Positions 9,018 through 17,737 of a stretch of 64,000 nt of DNA are shown here, one piece after another. Under the pieces are notes generated by a model. It was not told the origin of the DNA, made no database searches, and worked only from the letters and a program-made list of their open reading frames with translations. Position numbers and translations under genes: made by a program. How positions within the stretch are numbered: position 1 is the first letter of the stretch; every line of letters begins with the position of its first letter. Source of the stretch: Planctomycetota bacterium (GTDB lineage Bacteria; Planctomycetota; UBA8742; UBA2392); assembly GCA_025993795.1 (NCBI GenBank), contig JAMQHL010000031.1, positions 24,495 to 88,494 on the forward strand, read 5' to 3'.

Positions 9018-12000
9018 TTACATGTTGCGGCGGTATTGGCCGCCTACTTCGTACAGGGCCTGGCTGATCTGGCCCAGGCTGCAATGTCTGACGGTCTGCA
9101 TCAGTTCGTCGAAGATGTTCTGGCTGGACAGCGCCGTGCGTTTCAGACGCTCCAGGGCCTGTAGCGCGCCCGGTTCGTGCTGCTTCTGGAACTTGCGCAG
9201 TCTTTCGATGCAGGCTTGTTTCTCGGTTTGCGTGGCGCGTGCCAGCTCGACTTTCGCTTCGTGTCCGGGCGGGTGCGGGTTCAGGTAGCTGTTCACGCCC
9301 ACAATCGGCAGCTCGCCGCTGTGCTTGAGCTGCTCGTAGTACATGCTTTCTTCCTGAATTTTTCCGCGCTGGTACTGCGTTTCCATGGCGCCCAGCACGC
9401 CGCCGCGCTCGGTGATGCGGTCAAACTCGGTCAGCACGGCTTCTTCGACCAGGTCGGTCAGTTCTTCAATCACGAAGCTGCCCTGGATCGGGTTTTCGTT
9501 GCGCGTCAGGCCCAGTTCCTTGTTGATGATCAACTGGATCGCCAGTGCCCTGCGCACGCTGTTGTCTGTGGGCGTCGTGATCGCTTCGTCGAACGCGTTG
9601 GTATGCAGGCTGTTGCAGTTGTCGCAGATCGCGTACAGCGCCTGCAGTGTGGTGCGAATATCGTTGAAGTCGATTTCCATCGCGTGCAGCGAGCGCCCGC
9701 TGGTCTGGATGTGGTACTTCAACATCTGGCTGCGCTCGTTGGCGCCGTAAAGGCGCTTCATGGCCACAGCCCAGATGCGGCGGGCGACGCGGCCGATCAC
9801 GCTGTACTCTGCGTCGACGCCGTTGCTGAAGAAAAAGCTCAGGTTGGGCGCGAAGTCGTTCACATCCATGCCGCGCGCGCGATATGCCTCGACGTACGTA
9901 AACCCGTTTGCCAGCGTAAACGCAAGCTGCGTAATCGGATTGGCGCCGGCTTCGGCGATGTGATAGCCGCTGATGCTGACGCTGTAGTAATTGCGGACGT
10001 TGTGCTCAATGAACCACTGCTGCACGTCGCCCATCATTTTCAGCGCGAACTCAATGCTGAATATGCAGGTGTTCTGGGCCTGGTCCTCTTTCAGAATGTC
10101 GGCCTGCACGGTTCCGCGCACGGTACTGACGGTCTCGGCGGCGATCCTGTCGAACTCGGCATCGGTCAGCAGCGCGCGGATCTGCGACCAGTCCTGGTCA
10201 AAGCAGCGCGGGTCCTGCCACGCCGACTCGAGTGGATCACGCGTACCGACACTCTTTGGCACAAACAGCCGCGCGGGCGGGCGCTTTGCGGTCAGCTTGC
10301 CATTCTCCATCAGGTGCTTGCGGGCCTGCTGCCGGATCGCCGCATTGAAGAAGAAGGCCAGTATGATCGGCGCCGGCCCGTTGATCGTCATGCTGACGCT
10401 GTTGCTGGCGGCACACAGGTCAAAGCCGGCATACAGGATCTCGATCTCCTCAACGGTAAAGATCGCGACGCCGCTCTCGCCGACCTTGCCGTAGATGTCC
10501 GGGCGCTCGTGCGGGTCTTCGCCGTACAGCGTCACGCTGTCAAACGCCGTGCTCAGGCGCGCCGCTGGCTGGCCTTCGCTGACCAGGTGAAAGCGGCGGT
10601 TGGTGCGCTCGGCGGGGCCTTCGCCGGCGAACATGCGTGTCGGGTCTTCGCCGCTGCGCTTGTACGGGTAGACGCCCGCAGTGTACGGAAAGCCTCCCGG
10701 GACGTTTTCTTCAAGCAACCAGCAAAGCCGGTCACCCCAGTCACTGAACTTCGGCAGCGCAACCTTGGGCAGCTTCGTGCCGCTGAGCGTGGTGGTGAAG
10801 TTGGCGACGCGAATTTCGCGGCCGCGCACTTCGTAGACGTTTTCCTCATCGGTATAGGAGTGAACAAGCGCGGGCCAGGACTTGAGTTCGCGCACACAGG
10901 CAGGGTCAAGCTCTGCCAGCAGGTCGTTGTAGCGCTCGCGCAGTGCGCGAGTCACGGGGTCATTACCTTCGTCGGCTTTCAGCGGCTCCAGCGGCGCGAT
11001 CGACTTGTCGCCAAGCTCAACCAGCACGTGGTAGCAGGCGCCCAACTTGCCGGCAATGACCCGCTGCGCCTCTGACCAGCGGTGATGGCCGCGCACCGTT
11101 TCTGCCACTTCGCTGAGATAGCGAGTGCGCTTGCCGGGTACCACGGTCTGCTGGGTCGGGCCGTCGGCATCACAGACCTGGGTAAAATAGCGCGTCGCAA
11201 GTGTTTCGCCGGTGATTTCAGAGAGTCGCTTCAGCAAATCGACATAAAGCCGGTTCACGCCCAGATCGTTAAACTGCGCAGCGATGGTCGGGTACACCGG
11301 CATCTGCTCGGGCTTCAGGTTGCTGGGCGCGCCCCGGTTGCGCCAGGCCTGCTTGCGAATATCCCGCAGTGCATCTTTGGCGCCGCGCCGCTCAAACTTG
11401 TTCAGCACGACAAAGTCGGCGTAATCCAGCATCTCGATCTTTTCAAGCTGCGTTGCCGCACCGTACTCGCTGGTCATGACGTATAGGCTGCTGTCGACAA
11501 ACCCGGTAATCACCCCGTCGGCCTGGCCGATGCCGCTGGTCTCGACGATGACAAGGTCGTAGCCAGCCGCCTTGCAGATGTCGATTGCCTCGTCCAGCGC
11601 GGCGCTGACTTCGGTGCTGGATTCGCGGGTTGCAAGGCTGCGCATGTACACACGGGTGTTATTCAGCGCGTTCATGCGGATGCGGTCGCCGAGCAATGCG
11701 CCACCGGTGCGCTTGCGAGTGGGGTCAATGCTGATGACAGCCACATGCTTGTCCGTGAAGTCGAGCAGGTAGCGACGCAGCAGCTCGTCCGTCAGGCTGG
11801 ACTTGCCGGCGCCGCCAGTGCCGGTGACACCGATAACGGGGATCGCATGTTTCAGCGCGGCTTTGCGCTTGCTGATGGCCTGCTTGACGCGCTCGGCCTG
11901 GCCGGGCGGCGACTGGCCGTTGAGCTCGGCCAACGTGATCAGGCGCGCGACGCTGCCCTTGTGGGCCACATCAAAGCCCGTGATCTCGCCGTTGAGTGCA

Positions 12001-12440
12001 TGTACGGTGGAGAAGTCGCACTCTGTCAGCATGTAGCGGATCATGCCATCCAGGCCCATTTCACGGCCGTCGTGGGGGCTGAAGATACGGGTGATGCCAT
12101 AGTCGTGAAGCTCGCGTATTTCGTCAGCGACGATCACGCCGCCGCCGCCGCCAAAAATCTTGATGTGACCGGCGCCCTTTTCCTGCAGCAGGTCGTACAT
12201 GTACCTGAAGAATTCCATGTGGCCGCCCTGGTAGCTCGAGACCGCGATGCCCTGGGCGTCCTCTTCTATGGCGGCGTTGACGATTTCTTCGGCACTGCGG
12301 TTGTGGCCAAGGTGGATGACCTCCGCGCCGTGGGCCTGCAGCAGGCGGCGCATGATGTTAATGCTGACGTCGTGCCCGTCGAAAAGGGCAGCGGCGGTCA
12401 CAAACCGGACCTTGTGCTTGACCTGAAAGGCCTGCTTCAT
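9018..12440 (-). CDS. icmF: Fused acyl-CoA mutase IcmF (B12 domain, G-protein chaperone, mutase)
   Basis: This 1140-residue protein has IcmF architecture. The N-terminal cobalamin domain has DGHDVS, with His23 as the likely lower ligand to cobalt. A MeaB-type GTPase follows, with GTGGAGKSS at 207-215, ETSGIGQADG near 300 and LNKFE near 346. The mutase domain begins near 570 (FPYTAGVYPYKR, GEDPTRMFAGEG) and ends GGQYRRNM. Known IcmF enzymes interconvert isobutyryl-CoA and n-butyryl-CoA using adenosylcobalamin, and the GTPase domain services the cofactor. Two points stand out by eye. Tyr591 sits where characterised IcmF has Phe, while Gln789 keeps the IcmF-type Gln. There are also about 50 extra residues near 706-760. 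The ATG at 12440 was chosen because the preceding 20 codons are a palindromic leader rather than protein-like. Confidence 0.95.
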   Translation of the reverse strand: MKQAFQVKHKVRFVTAAALFDGHDVSINIMRRLLQAHGAEVIHLGHNRSAEEIVNAAIEEDAQGIAVSSYQGGHMEFFRYMYDLLQEKGAGHIKIFGGGGGVIVADEIRELHDYGITRIFSPHDGREMGLDGMIRYMLTECDFSTVHALNGEITGFDVAHKGSVARLITLAELNGQSPPGQAERVKQAISKRKAALKHAIPVIGVTGTGGAGKSSLTDELLRRYLLDFTDKHVAVISIDPTRKRTGGALLGDRIRMNALNNTRVYMRSLATRESSTEVSAALDEAIDICKAAGYDLVIVETSGIGQADGVITGFVDSSLYVMTSEYGAATQLEKIEMLDYADFVVLNKFERRGAKDALRDIRKQAWRNRGAPSNLKPEQMPVYPTIAAQFNDLGVNRLYVDLLKRLSEITGETLATRYFTQVCDADGPTQQTVVPGKRTRYLSEVAETVRGHHRWSEAQRVIAGKLGACYHVLVELGDKSIAPLEPLKADEGNDPVTRALRERYNDLLAELDPACVRELKSWPALVHSYTDEENVYEVRGREIRVANFTTTLSGTKLPKVALPKFSDWGDRLCWLLEENVPGGFPYTAGVYPYKRSGEDPTRMFAGEGPAERTNRRFHLVSEGQPAARLSTAFDSVTLYGEDPHERPDIYGKVGESGVAIFTVEEIEILYAGFDLCAASNSVSMTINGPAPIILAFFFNAAIRQQARKHLMENGKLTAKRPPARLFVPKSVGTRDPLESAWQDPRCFDQDWSQIRALLTDAEFDRIAAETVSTVRGTVQADILKEDQAQNTCIFSIEFALKMMGDVQQWFIEHNVRNYYSVSISGYHIAEAGANPITQLAFTLANGFTYVEAYRARGMDVNDFAPNLSFFFSNGVDAEYSVIGRVARRIWAVAMKRLYGANERSQMLKYHIQTSGRSLHAMEIDFNDIRTTLQALYAICDNCNSLHTNAFDEAITTPTDNSVRRALAIQLIINKELGLTRNENPIQGSFVIEELTDLVEEAVLTEFDRITERGGVLGAMETQYQRGKIQEESMYYEQLKHSGELPIVGVNSYLNPHPPGHEAKVELARATQTEKQACIERLRKFQKQHEPGALQALERLKRTALSSQNIFDELMQTVRHCSLGQISQALYEVGGQYRRNM

Positions 12441-12466
12441 GGGCTGAACTCTTGCCCCAAGGGGTT

Positions 12467-12480
12467 CAAGGGGCCCCTTG
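12467..12480. repeat. Perfect 14-bp palindrome upstream of icmF
   Basis: CAAGGGGCCCCTTG is self-complementary and lies 27-40 bases upstream of the icmF ATG. Neighbouring runs of C and G (12455-12464) make a larger alternative fold. It could be an operator or a 5'-leader hairpin that hides the ribosome binding site. No cobalamin-riboswitch core was recognised here. Confidence 0.5.
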
Positions 12481-12589
12481 CCCCTGGCATTCCGTAACAA
12501 CGCTATGGTTAGTTATAGAACAGCGGGCCCGGAAGGTGTAGCCCTGACGCAACCGTCAGGTTGGCCACTGCCAGCCCGTAAACGAAGAA

Positions 12590-12610
12590 CGGCTGGCCCG
12601 AAGCCAGCCG
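12590..12610 (-). terminator. Intrinsic terminator downstream of the zinc-ribbon/HExxH gene
   Basis: On the minus strand a 7-bp stem CGGCTGG/CCAGCCG with a 7-nt loop is followed by a T-rich run (GTTCTTCGTT). It lies 20 bases past the stop codon at 12630. A second hairpin, CCTGACG/CGTCAGG, follows at about 12543-12560. Confidence 0.7.
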
Positions 12611-12629
12611 CTTTCCGGAACTTTCGGCC

Positions 12630-15134
12630 CTAGCGCCCTGCGGGGATTTCTTCCTCGCGGCGATTTGCATTCTGTTCGGTGCCGCGTGCGTTGCCTGCGC
12701 CCGGGTGACGATTGCCGGGCAGCACTTCTGATGGAAGCACGGTTTTGGGCAACTCGCCCTCATCTGCGCCCTTGCCAACGTTTTCAGACTTCAGGTTCTT
12801 GGTGTAGTCTTCAAACTTCTTGTTGATGGCGTCCCAGTCGGCGTCGGTCTTGATACCAAACACCTGCTTGAACGCATTCACGCCGGGTGTTGTGTCGTAA
12901 CTGGTGAGCTTGATCTCACCCTTGTAGTCCTTGCCCAGAAACTCCCACCAGGCATCCCGGTAGGGGTACTTCGAGCCCTCTTTGTAGTATTGAAAGAAGT
13001 AACTCATCTGGCACGCGGTGGCGTAGTACAGGCCCATCAACGGCCCCTGGAACCTGCCTTCGGCGCCCGGCGGCACCGGGATGCCAAGCTCGCGCAGGCG
13101 GTCACACCCCAAATACACCAGCGCCGAGTAGCTGCCACACTTCAGCAGGTCCTGCAGCCGGAAGATGTTGCGGTTGCTCATACTTTCGTAGTTGCGCTGC
13201 CAGCTTTGCAGGCGCAGGTGGTTCAGTTGCAGAAACTCGTACTTCGCGTCGCGGCCCTTGCCACCGCTGCGCACGAACCCTGACACTGAGTCGGTAATGC
13301 CTTCCTGTACCAGGATGCTTGAGTAGCTGGGGCGGTCCGGTCCTTCCCCCTTGCCAAGCCTCTTCCAGTCAATCGGGTTGGCGCCGTAGTGGTCGGACAG
13401 CAGGTGGAACGTTTCATGAATCAGCACCGACTCGTTGAACCACGCGGTATCAGGGTTGGCGTCGTTTCGGTCGTCATAGGTGATGACAATTTCGTTGCGC
13501 GGCGAGTAGAACGCGCGGGCACCCGGCATGGGCTGCCCGATCTCGTCTTCGCAGTACTGCTCAAAGGTCTGGCTGTCTTTGAGCACGATCACCGACAGCG
13601 GCCAGCCTTCTTTTTCCGCTGTCTCGCCTTGCCCCATCGGCTTGACGCGCTGCAGGCTGTATCGCGTGACGAAGTTGACGCTGAACCAGTCATACAGGTG
13701 CTGCAACAGCGCCGACTTGCTTGCCAGCGACTCCTCGAAGTCCGCGCTAATGCCTTCAGTGCCGGGCGGCTTTTCGACATACACCATGAAGGGCTTCCAG
13801 TAGGTGTAGGTCCAGACCTTGTCGAACGCTTCGTTATCGCGCCGCATGGCAAGCTGGCAGAAAGAACGCTGCTGCTTGGCGCGGTTCCACTTGAGGGTTG
13901 TTGACCCCTTCGTGTCGTTGGCCTGCTTGAACCGAATCCAGGCGCGCCGGGCGTTGCGGGCAAAGCCGTCTTTCTCATGCCCGGCAAAGAACTCGTCGCC
14001 CTTCTCGATGGCCAGCTTCTCAAGCTTTTTCAGTTCCGCGACCACATCCGGCGGGAACAGTTTGACGTCCGCGTACACCGGGTCGAGTGCCACGTAGTAC
14101 TTGTTGTACTCTTCGCTGCCTTCGGTTTCGTGCAGCAGGTAATCGTCCATCTTGGCGGGGCGGCTGTATGCGACCCATCCGAGCCGCTTCACCACGTCTT
14201 CGAAGGTCTTGTTCGGCACGACAATCTGGCGCTGGCCGTCCTTCTGCCTCTTGACGGCAATCCCCTCGCGCTGCATCGCCGTGGCGGCTTTGCGCAACAG
14301 GTTGTTGGCAAAAGAATACCCGTCATTGTCGAGCATCAGCGCAACCTGCGCCATTGGCAGGGCCTTGTCGCTTTCGGCCTTGCTGAGCAGTTGATTGGCC
14401 CACGCGTCCTGCTGGGTTCGCCACTCGGGCTTTTCCTTGCGCGCCTTGGCTTCTTCGTAGAACGTCCGGACCTGGTCCAACGTCAGGGTCATGACGTTGT
14501 TGATGTTCTTCTGATGGTGGACAAGCAGGCTCTTGTCCGGGTCTGCTGCCGGGCCGCCGGTGTCACTCGACGCCGCACCGACATCTCCGCCTGTACCGCC
14601 ACCACCGGTGCCACTGCCACCGGAAGACGCAATGATGATTACCACAACCAGGATCACCGCAACCGCGCCACCGCCAATACCCGCGAACAGCGGCAGGTTG
14701 TTCTTCTTCTTTGGCGCCCCATGCATGTGCGGGGGCATAGCCCGGCCCATCGGCGCCGGCTGGGAGACATGACCCGTGCGCGTCGGCGCGCGCGTTGGTC
14801 CCCGACCGCGAGCGCTCGTGTCCGAGGCGGTCATGGGCGGAGCACCGATCACGGTTTCGTCCTTGCGCATCACCGAGGCGCCGCCGGTCATATCGACCGA
14901 GGACTCATGCTGTGAAACGCCCGTTGCTTCTTCGCGGGTACTAGACCCCGGGTCGATGTCGGCGCGGCGAATCGTGCGCGTGCCGCCCACAATGGTGGGG
15001 TTGGCCACCTGGGGCGAGGGCACGGTTACGGATGCGCCGCACTTCTTGCAGCTGGTTTTCTTGCCGGCGTGAGAGGGCGAAACGCTGTACTTCGTTCCGC
15101 ACGCGGGACATGGAAAAACGATAGCGTCTGACAT
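12630..15134 (-). CDS. Zinc-ribbon, single-pass membrane protein with extracytoplasmic HExxH domain
   Basis: From the ATG at 15134 (AGGGAG upstream) the protein has 834 residues. An MJ0042-type zinc ribbon comes first (C9, C12, C29, C32), then a Ser/Thr/Pro-rich linker and one membrane helix at about 148-170. A Gly-rich spacer leads into a large domain with HETFH at 573-577 and a downstream QEG glutamate near 611. That arrangement resembles a gluzincin-type zinc peptidase, as in DUF1570-like planctomycete proteins. The ribbon would be cytoplasmic and the HExxH domain outside. The frame stays open back to 15332, where another ATG (GAAGGA upstream) would add 66 residues; that stretch has a less biased third codon position, so I prefer 15134. 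The gene follows an ECF sigma factor gene. Peptidase activity is inferred, not shown. Confidence 0.75.
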   Translation of the reverse strand: MSDAIVFPCPACGTKYSVSPSHAGKKTSCKKCGASVTVPSPQVANPTIVGGTRTIRRADIDPGSSTREEATGVSQHESSVDMTGGASVMRKDETVIGAPPMTASDTSARGRGPTRAPTRTGHVSQPAPMGRAMPPHMHGAPKKKNNLPLFAGIGGGAVAVILVVVIIIASSGGSGTGGGGTGGDVGAASSDTGGPAADPDKSLLVHHQKNINNVMTLTLDQVRTFYEEAKARKEKPEWRTQQDAWANQLLSKAESDKALPMAQVALMLDNDGYSFANNLLRKAATAMQREGIAVKRQKDGQRQIVVPNKTFEDVVKRLGWVAYSRPAKMDDYLLHETEGSEEYNKYYVALDPVYADVKLFPPDVVAELKKLEKLAIEKGDEFFAGHEKDGFARNARRAWIRFKQANDTKGSTTLKWNRAKQQRSFCQLAMRRDNEAFDKVWTYTYWKPFMVYVEKPPGTEGISADFEESLASKSALLQHLYDWFSVNFVTRYSLQRVKPMGQGETAEKEGWPLSVIVLKDSQTFEQYCEDEIGQPMPGARAFYSPRNEIVITYDDRNDANPDTAWFNESVLIHETFHLLSDHYGANPIDWKRLGKGEGPDRPSYSSILVQEGITDSVSGFVRSGGKGRDAKYEFLQLNHLRLQSWQRNYESMSNRNIFRLQDLLKCGSYSALVYLGCDRLRELGIPVPPGAEGRFQGPLMGLYYATACQMSYFFQYYKEGSKYPYRDAWWEFLGKDYKGEIKLTSYDTTPGVNAFKQVFGIKTDADWDAINKKFEDYTKNLKSENVGKGADEGELPKTVLPSEVLPGNRHPGAGNARGTEQNANRREEEIPAGR

Positions 15135-15385
15135 CACGGACTCCCTGCGGTTCTCGGCTTGCTGGTTGGCAGAGCCGGGTTGACTACTGTATGACATTGC
15201 CGCCTTGTTCGAAAGTCTGCTGCCTGCCAGTTCGGCGGCTTTGGCATCGGCAGCGGACAGTACAGCACGGTCAAGCGCCGGAGGTGGCGTCGGGCCGCGA
15301 AAACGCTGATTGAACGGGTCTTGCGAACTCATACTGCCAGTCCTTCGGAACGCGAGTTTTGCCCCGCCTGCGCGGGAACCGGCGT

Positions 15386-15940
15386 TCACGCCACTTCCCC
15401 CGAAAGCCACTCGCGCAACTTCTCAAGCGCCAGTCGGTGACGCGATTCCACCGTCTTGGCGTTTTCTTTCAGTACTTCGGCAACTTCTGCAAACGTCAAA
15501 TCTCCGTAGATCTTCAAAAGCACCACTTCGCGCTGCTCATCCGGAAGCCTGCGCAGCGCACTGTCCAGCCGGTCAGCTTCTTCGCCAGACGTCAGGGTGT
15601 CGCGCGGCTTGACCAGCATCGTAGCCGGTTGCCCATCTTGCAGTGCCTTTCGTTCACGACTTCGGCGCCGAAACTCATCGAAAACCGAGTTGCGAAGGCC
15701 GCCGTAAAGGTACGCGCGCAGGTTGCGGGCTGACTGCAAACGCGCCGGGTCTTCGATCAGGCGCAGCCACAGGTCCTGGGTTGCGTCGGCGGCGTGGGCT
15801 TCATCGGCGCACATGCTGAGCGCATAGCCATACAGGCCGTGTCGATGTCGACGGTATAGCTCGGCAAAAGCATCACGGTCGCCCACGCAAAAACGGGCGA
15901 CCAGGTCTTGATCCGAATCAGTCTTCGTCACCAGCGGCAC
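15386..15940 (-). CDS. ECF-type RNA polymerase sigma factor
   Basis: The protein has 184 residues with region 2 (LVARFCVGDRDAFAELYRRH, then DATQDLWLRLIE) and region 4 (LPDEQREVVLLKIYGDLTF, then AEVLKENAKTVESRHRLALEKLREWL). There is no region 1.1 or 3, which is typical of ECF sigma factors. It directs RNA polymerase to a dedicated promoter set, usually envelope or stress genes. It lies immediately upstream of, and in line with, the membrane-bound zinc-ribbon/HExxH gene. That protein has a cytoplasmic Cys4 domain and might act as its sensor or regulator, but no classical anti-sigma domain is seen. No -35/-10 pair of its own was recognised. Confidence 0.93.
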   Translation of the reverse strand: MPLVTKTDSDQDLVARFCVGDRDAFAELYRRHRHGLYGYALSMCADEAHAADATQDLWLRLIEDPARLQSARNLRAYLYGGLRNSVFDEFRRRSRERKALQDGQPATMLVKPRDTLTSGEEADRLDSALRRLPDEQREVVLLKIYGDLTFAEVAEVLKENAKTVESRHRLALEKLREWLSGEVA

Positions 15941-16104
15941 TATCCATAGACGCGGCAGAGACGACGATTCCTCAAAGGAAATCAGAATTCCTGCTGCGCC
16001 GGGGCCAGAACACTCACCAGGCGGCCACTATAGCTTTGACCGCAAACTACGGGGCGAGCAATGAGTCGATTACCGAAAGGGCATGCGCGGGGCCGGGGGC
16101 CGAC

Positions 16105-16641
16105 CTATTCCTGCTTCCACCAGCTCAGGCCGCGATAGGTGTTCAGGCGTCGCCAGATCTTGGTAAGGTCACGACGGGCAGAAAGCACCTGCTCGGTACT
16201 GTGTTTGGATTTGCCATCGTGGCGTGGGTGCAGCTCAAACGCCATCTGGAAGTCATACGTGAACTCCAGCGACCACTCGCACTCCAGCTCGGCCCGCATC
16301 AAGCGCAGTGACTGGCCAAGATTCTCGAGCTGCCACGTGCGATGGTCCGCCAGTTCAAACGCCACAAAGGGCATCGTCCCCTGGCGCTTGTCGCCGCCGG
16401 AGTCGCCGATAATGCGCACGCCCGGCAGGCCTTCAATGAACTGGGCCAGGGGAAAGCTGTCAATGCTGACGCCCAGGCCATCGGCTTCGCGTTGCAGCTC
16501 AAGCAGCTCAATCAGGTCGGCCGGGCCCTCGAGATTTCCACAGACCTCGCACTCGCGAACGGCGTCGCCTTCAATGGAGCGCACGACCACGGCATGGTTG
16601 CCGCAGGAATCACAGGTTTCGGTTTCGGTCTCAAAGTCCAT
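16105..16641 (-). CDS. Zinc-ribbon protein of unknown function
   Basis: Starting at the ATG at 16641, the 178-residue protein opens with an acidic leader and a Cys4 zinc ribbon, CDSCG ... CEVCG, about 22 residues apart. The remainder is a mixed alpha/beta region with no signal peptide or membrane segment. It contains an aromatic/Glu-rich stretch (ECEWSLEFTYDFQMAFEL) and ends GLSWWKQE. An upstream in-frame start at 16713 would add 24 residues lying before the ribbon, with no better ribosome site. I do not recognise a family beyond the ribbon. The codon usage matches its neighbours. The ribbon suggests a nucleic-acid or protein contact, but that is only inference. Confidence 0.65.
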   Translation of the reverse strand: MDFETETETCDSCGNHAVVVRSIEGDAVRECEVCGNLEGPADLIELLELQREADGLGVSIDSFPLAQFIEGLPGVRIIGDSGGDKRQGTMPFVAFELADHRTWQLENLGQSLRLMRAELECEWSLEFTYDFQMAFELHPRHDGKSKHSTEQVLSARRDLTKIWRRLNTYRGLSWWKQE

Positions 16642-16714
16642 GTTGAAGTCGCGGAGTATAGAGCCGCCGTCGCCAAGTGAAACGGTGTTGGTTGGCAAGC
16701 CCCCCAAAAGCAAA

Positions 16715-16738
16715 CCGGCGCGGATCTCTCCGCGCCGG
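16715..16738 (-). terminator. Intrinsic terminator, copy 1 of a duplicated 35-bp element
   Basis: A perfect 10-bp GC-rich stem with a 4-nt loop is followed on the minus strand by TTTGCTTTT. It lies just downstream of the first lipoprotein paralogue (stop at 16756). The 35 bp from 16704 to 16738 are identical to 17676-17710. Confidence 0.88.
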
Positions 16739-16755
16739 ACAAGTACGCGGAGGGC

Positions 16756-17580
16756 CTATTTGGTGCCTTCTTTCCCGCCTTCCTTCTCGCCTTCTTCCTT
16801 GCCCTTATGGTCGTCTTCCTCTTTCTCGCCTTTCTTGCCCTCGGCCGCTTCTCTTTCCTTTTCCTTAGGGAACTTCAGAAGGGCTTTGGCATCTCTGCCG
16901 AATGCGGTCAGCACGGTCACCATACCGCCGACCTCGTTCTTGATTATGCCGTCGAACCAGCCGACATCGGCAATCCAGGACTTTGACTCCCAGCCATCGC
17001 CCTTCAAGCTGATGACCTTGCCACTCCATTTGGCACCAGCGAATTCAAGGTCCGCGAAATTCTCGTCTTTGGTCTCGATGTAGGGCGCTCCCGCATCGTC
17101 CGACGCTTCCGGCTTGGCCATCACTCCCACTTCCCTTGCGGTAGTGCCGGGCCTGCCAATCCAAGCCTTGGTGACGTTTGCCTCGCCGACCTTCTTGGTC
17201 AGGTCTATTTTATAAGCCGTAACGTAGTCGTACTTCGAGTGTTCACTTTTGCCAGTCATCTGAAACTCAATGATCGCCGTATCGCCGTCGACTTGAGTGA
17301 CCTGCCAGCGGAAAGTGTTCTTGCTGCCGTACATTTCCGATTCGGTCTGCCAGTACTGACCGACTTCCACGTCCTTGTGCACGCTTACCCTATAGGACAC
17401 CTTCTTCACGTTGCGGATAATCATCCTGGTCATGTCTGATTTGTCGTCGTCAGTGTCCTCGGGCGCTTCTTTGGGAGCTTCTTCTACTTCGCCATCGGTG
17501 TCAGATTTGTCCTTGCCCGGCCCACAGCCGCAGATCAGCAACACCAGCAAGACCAGCAAGACCAGTCCATGGTTGCGCAT
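16756..17580 (-). CDS. Predicted lipoprotein, paralogue B, with Lys/Glu-rich tail
   Basis: The protein is 274 residues with a lipoprotein-type signal (LVLLVLLVLLICGC, probable lipidated Cys19), then an acidic linker. The conserved core has DMTRMIIRNV, SVHKDVEVGQYWQ, YDYVTAYKIDL, AWIGRPG and KGDGWESKSWIADVGWF. It is clearly homologous along the whole core to the next gene upstream (17738-18430). Paralogue B has an additional C-terminal tail of about 35 residues made almost only of K, E, G and D. Both genes are probably anchored to a membrane facing the periplasm. The core is not a family I can name. The tandem arrangement plus identical downstream terminators points to a local gene duplication. 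Confidence 0.8.
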   Translation of the reverse strand: MRNHGLVLLVLLVLLICGCGPGKDKSDTDGEVEEAPKEAPEDTDDDKSDMTRMIIRNVKKVSYRVSVHKDVEVGQYWQTESEMYGSKNTFRWQVTQVDGDTAIIEFQMTGKSEHSKYDYVTAYKIDLTKKVGEANVTKAWIGRPGTTAREVGVMAKPEASDDAGAPYIETKDENFADLEFAGAKWSGKVISLKGDGWESKSWIADVGWFDGIIKNEVGGMVTVLTAFGRDAKALLKFPKEKEREAAEGKKGEKEEDDHKGKEEGEKEGGKEGTK

Positions 17581-17686
17581 TGTGGTATCTCCGAACGTGG
17601 GCGGGACTGCATCTTACGGGCTTGCACGGCAGCGTGCACGGCAGAAAGCGCAGAACGAACGTTTGGGGGACCAGGCCAAAAGCAAA

Positions 17687-17710
17687 CCGGCGCGGATCTC
17701 TCCGCGCCGG
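17687..17710 (-). terminator. Intrinsic terminator, copy 2 of a duplicated 35-bp element
   Basis: This has the same 10-bp stem and 4-nt loop as the element at 16715-16738, followed on the minus strand by TTTGCTTTT. It lies 28 bp past the stop of lipoprotein paralogue A and before the start of paralogue B, so each gene has its own terminator. Confidence 0.88.
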
Positions 17711-17737
17711 TCGGTGTCTCAAGCAAAAGGGTGTGAC

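Noticed and set aside
9177..11075. Long open frame antisense to icmF (632 codons)
   Set aside because: It mirrors the codon bias of icmF, has no ribosome site and resembles no protein.
12441..12629. Cobalamin riboswitch upstream of B12-dependent icmF
   Set aside because: A GCCACTG-like string and hairpins are present, but they lie nearer the end of the neighbouring gene and no B12-box plus multi-helix core could be traced.
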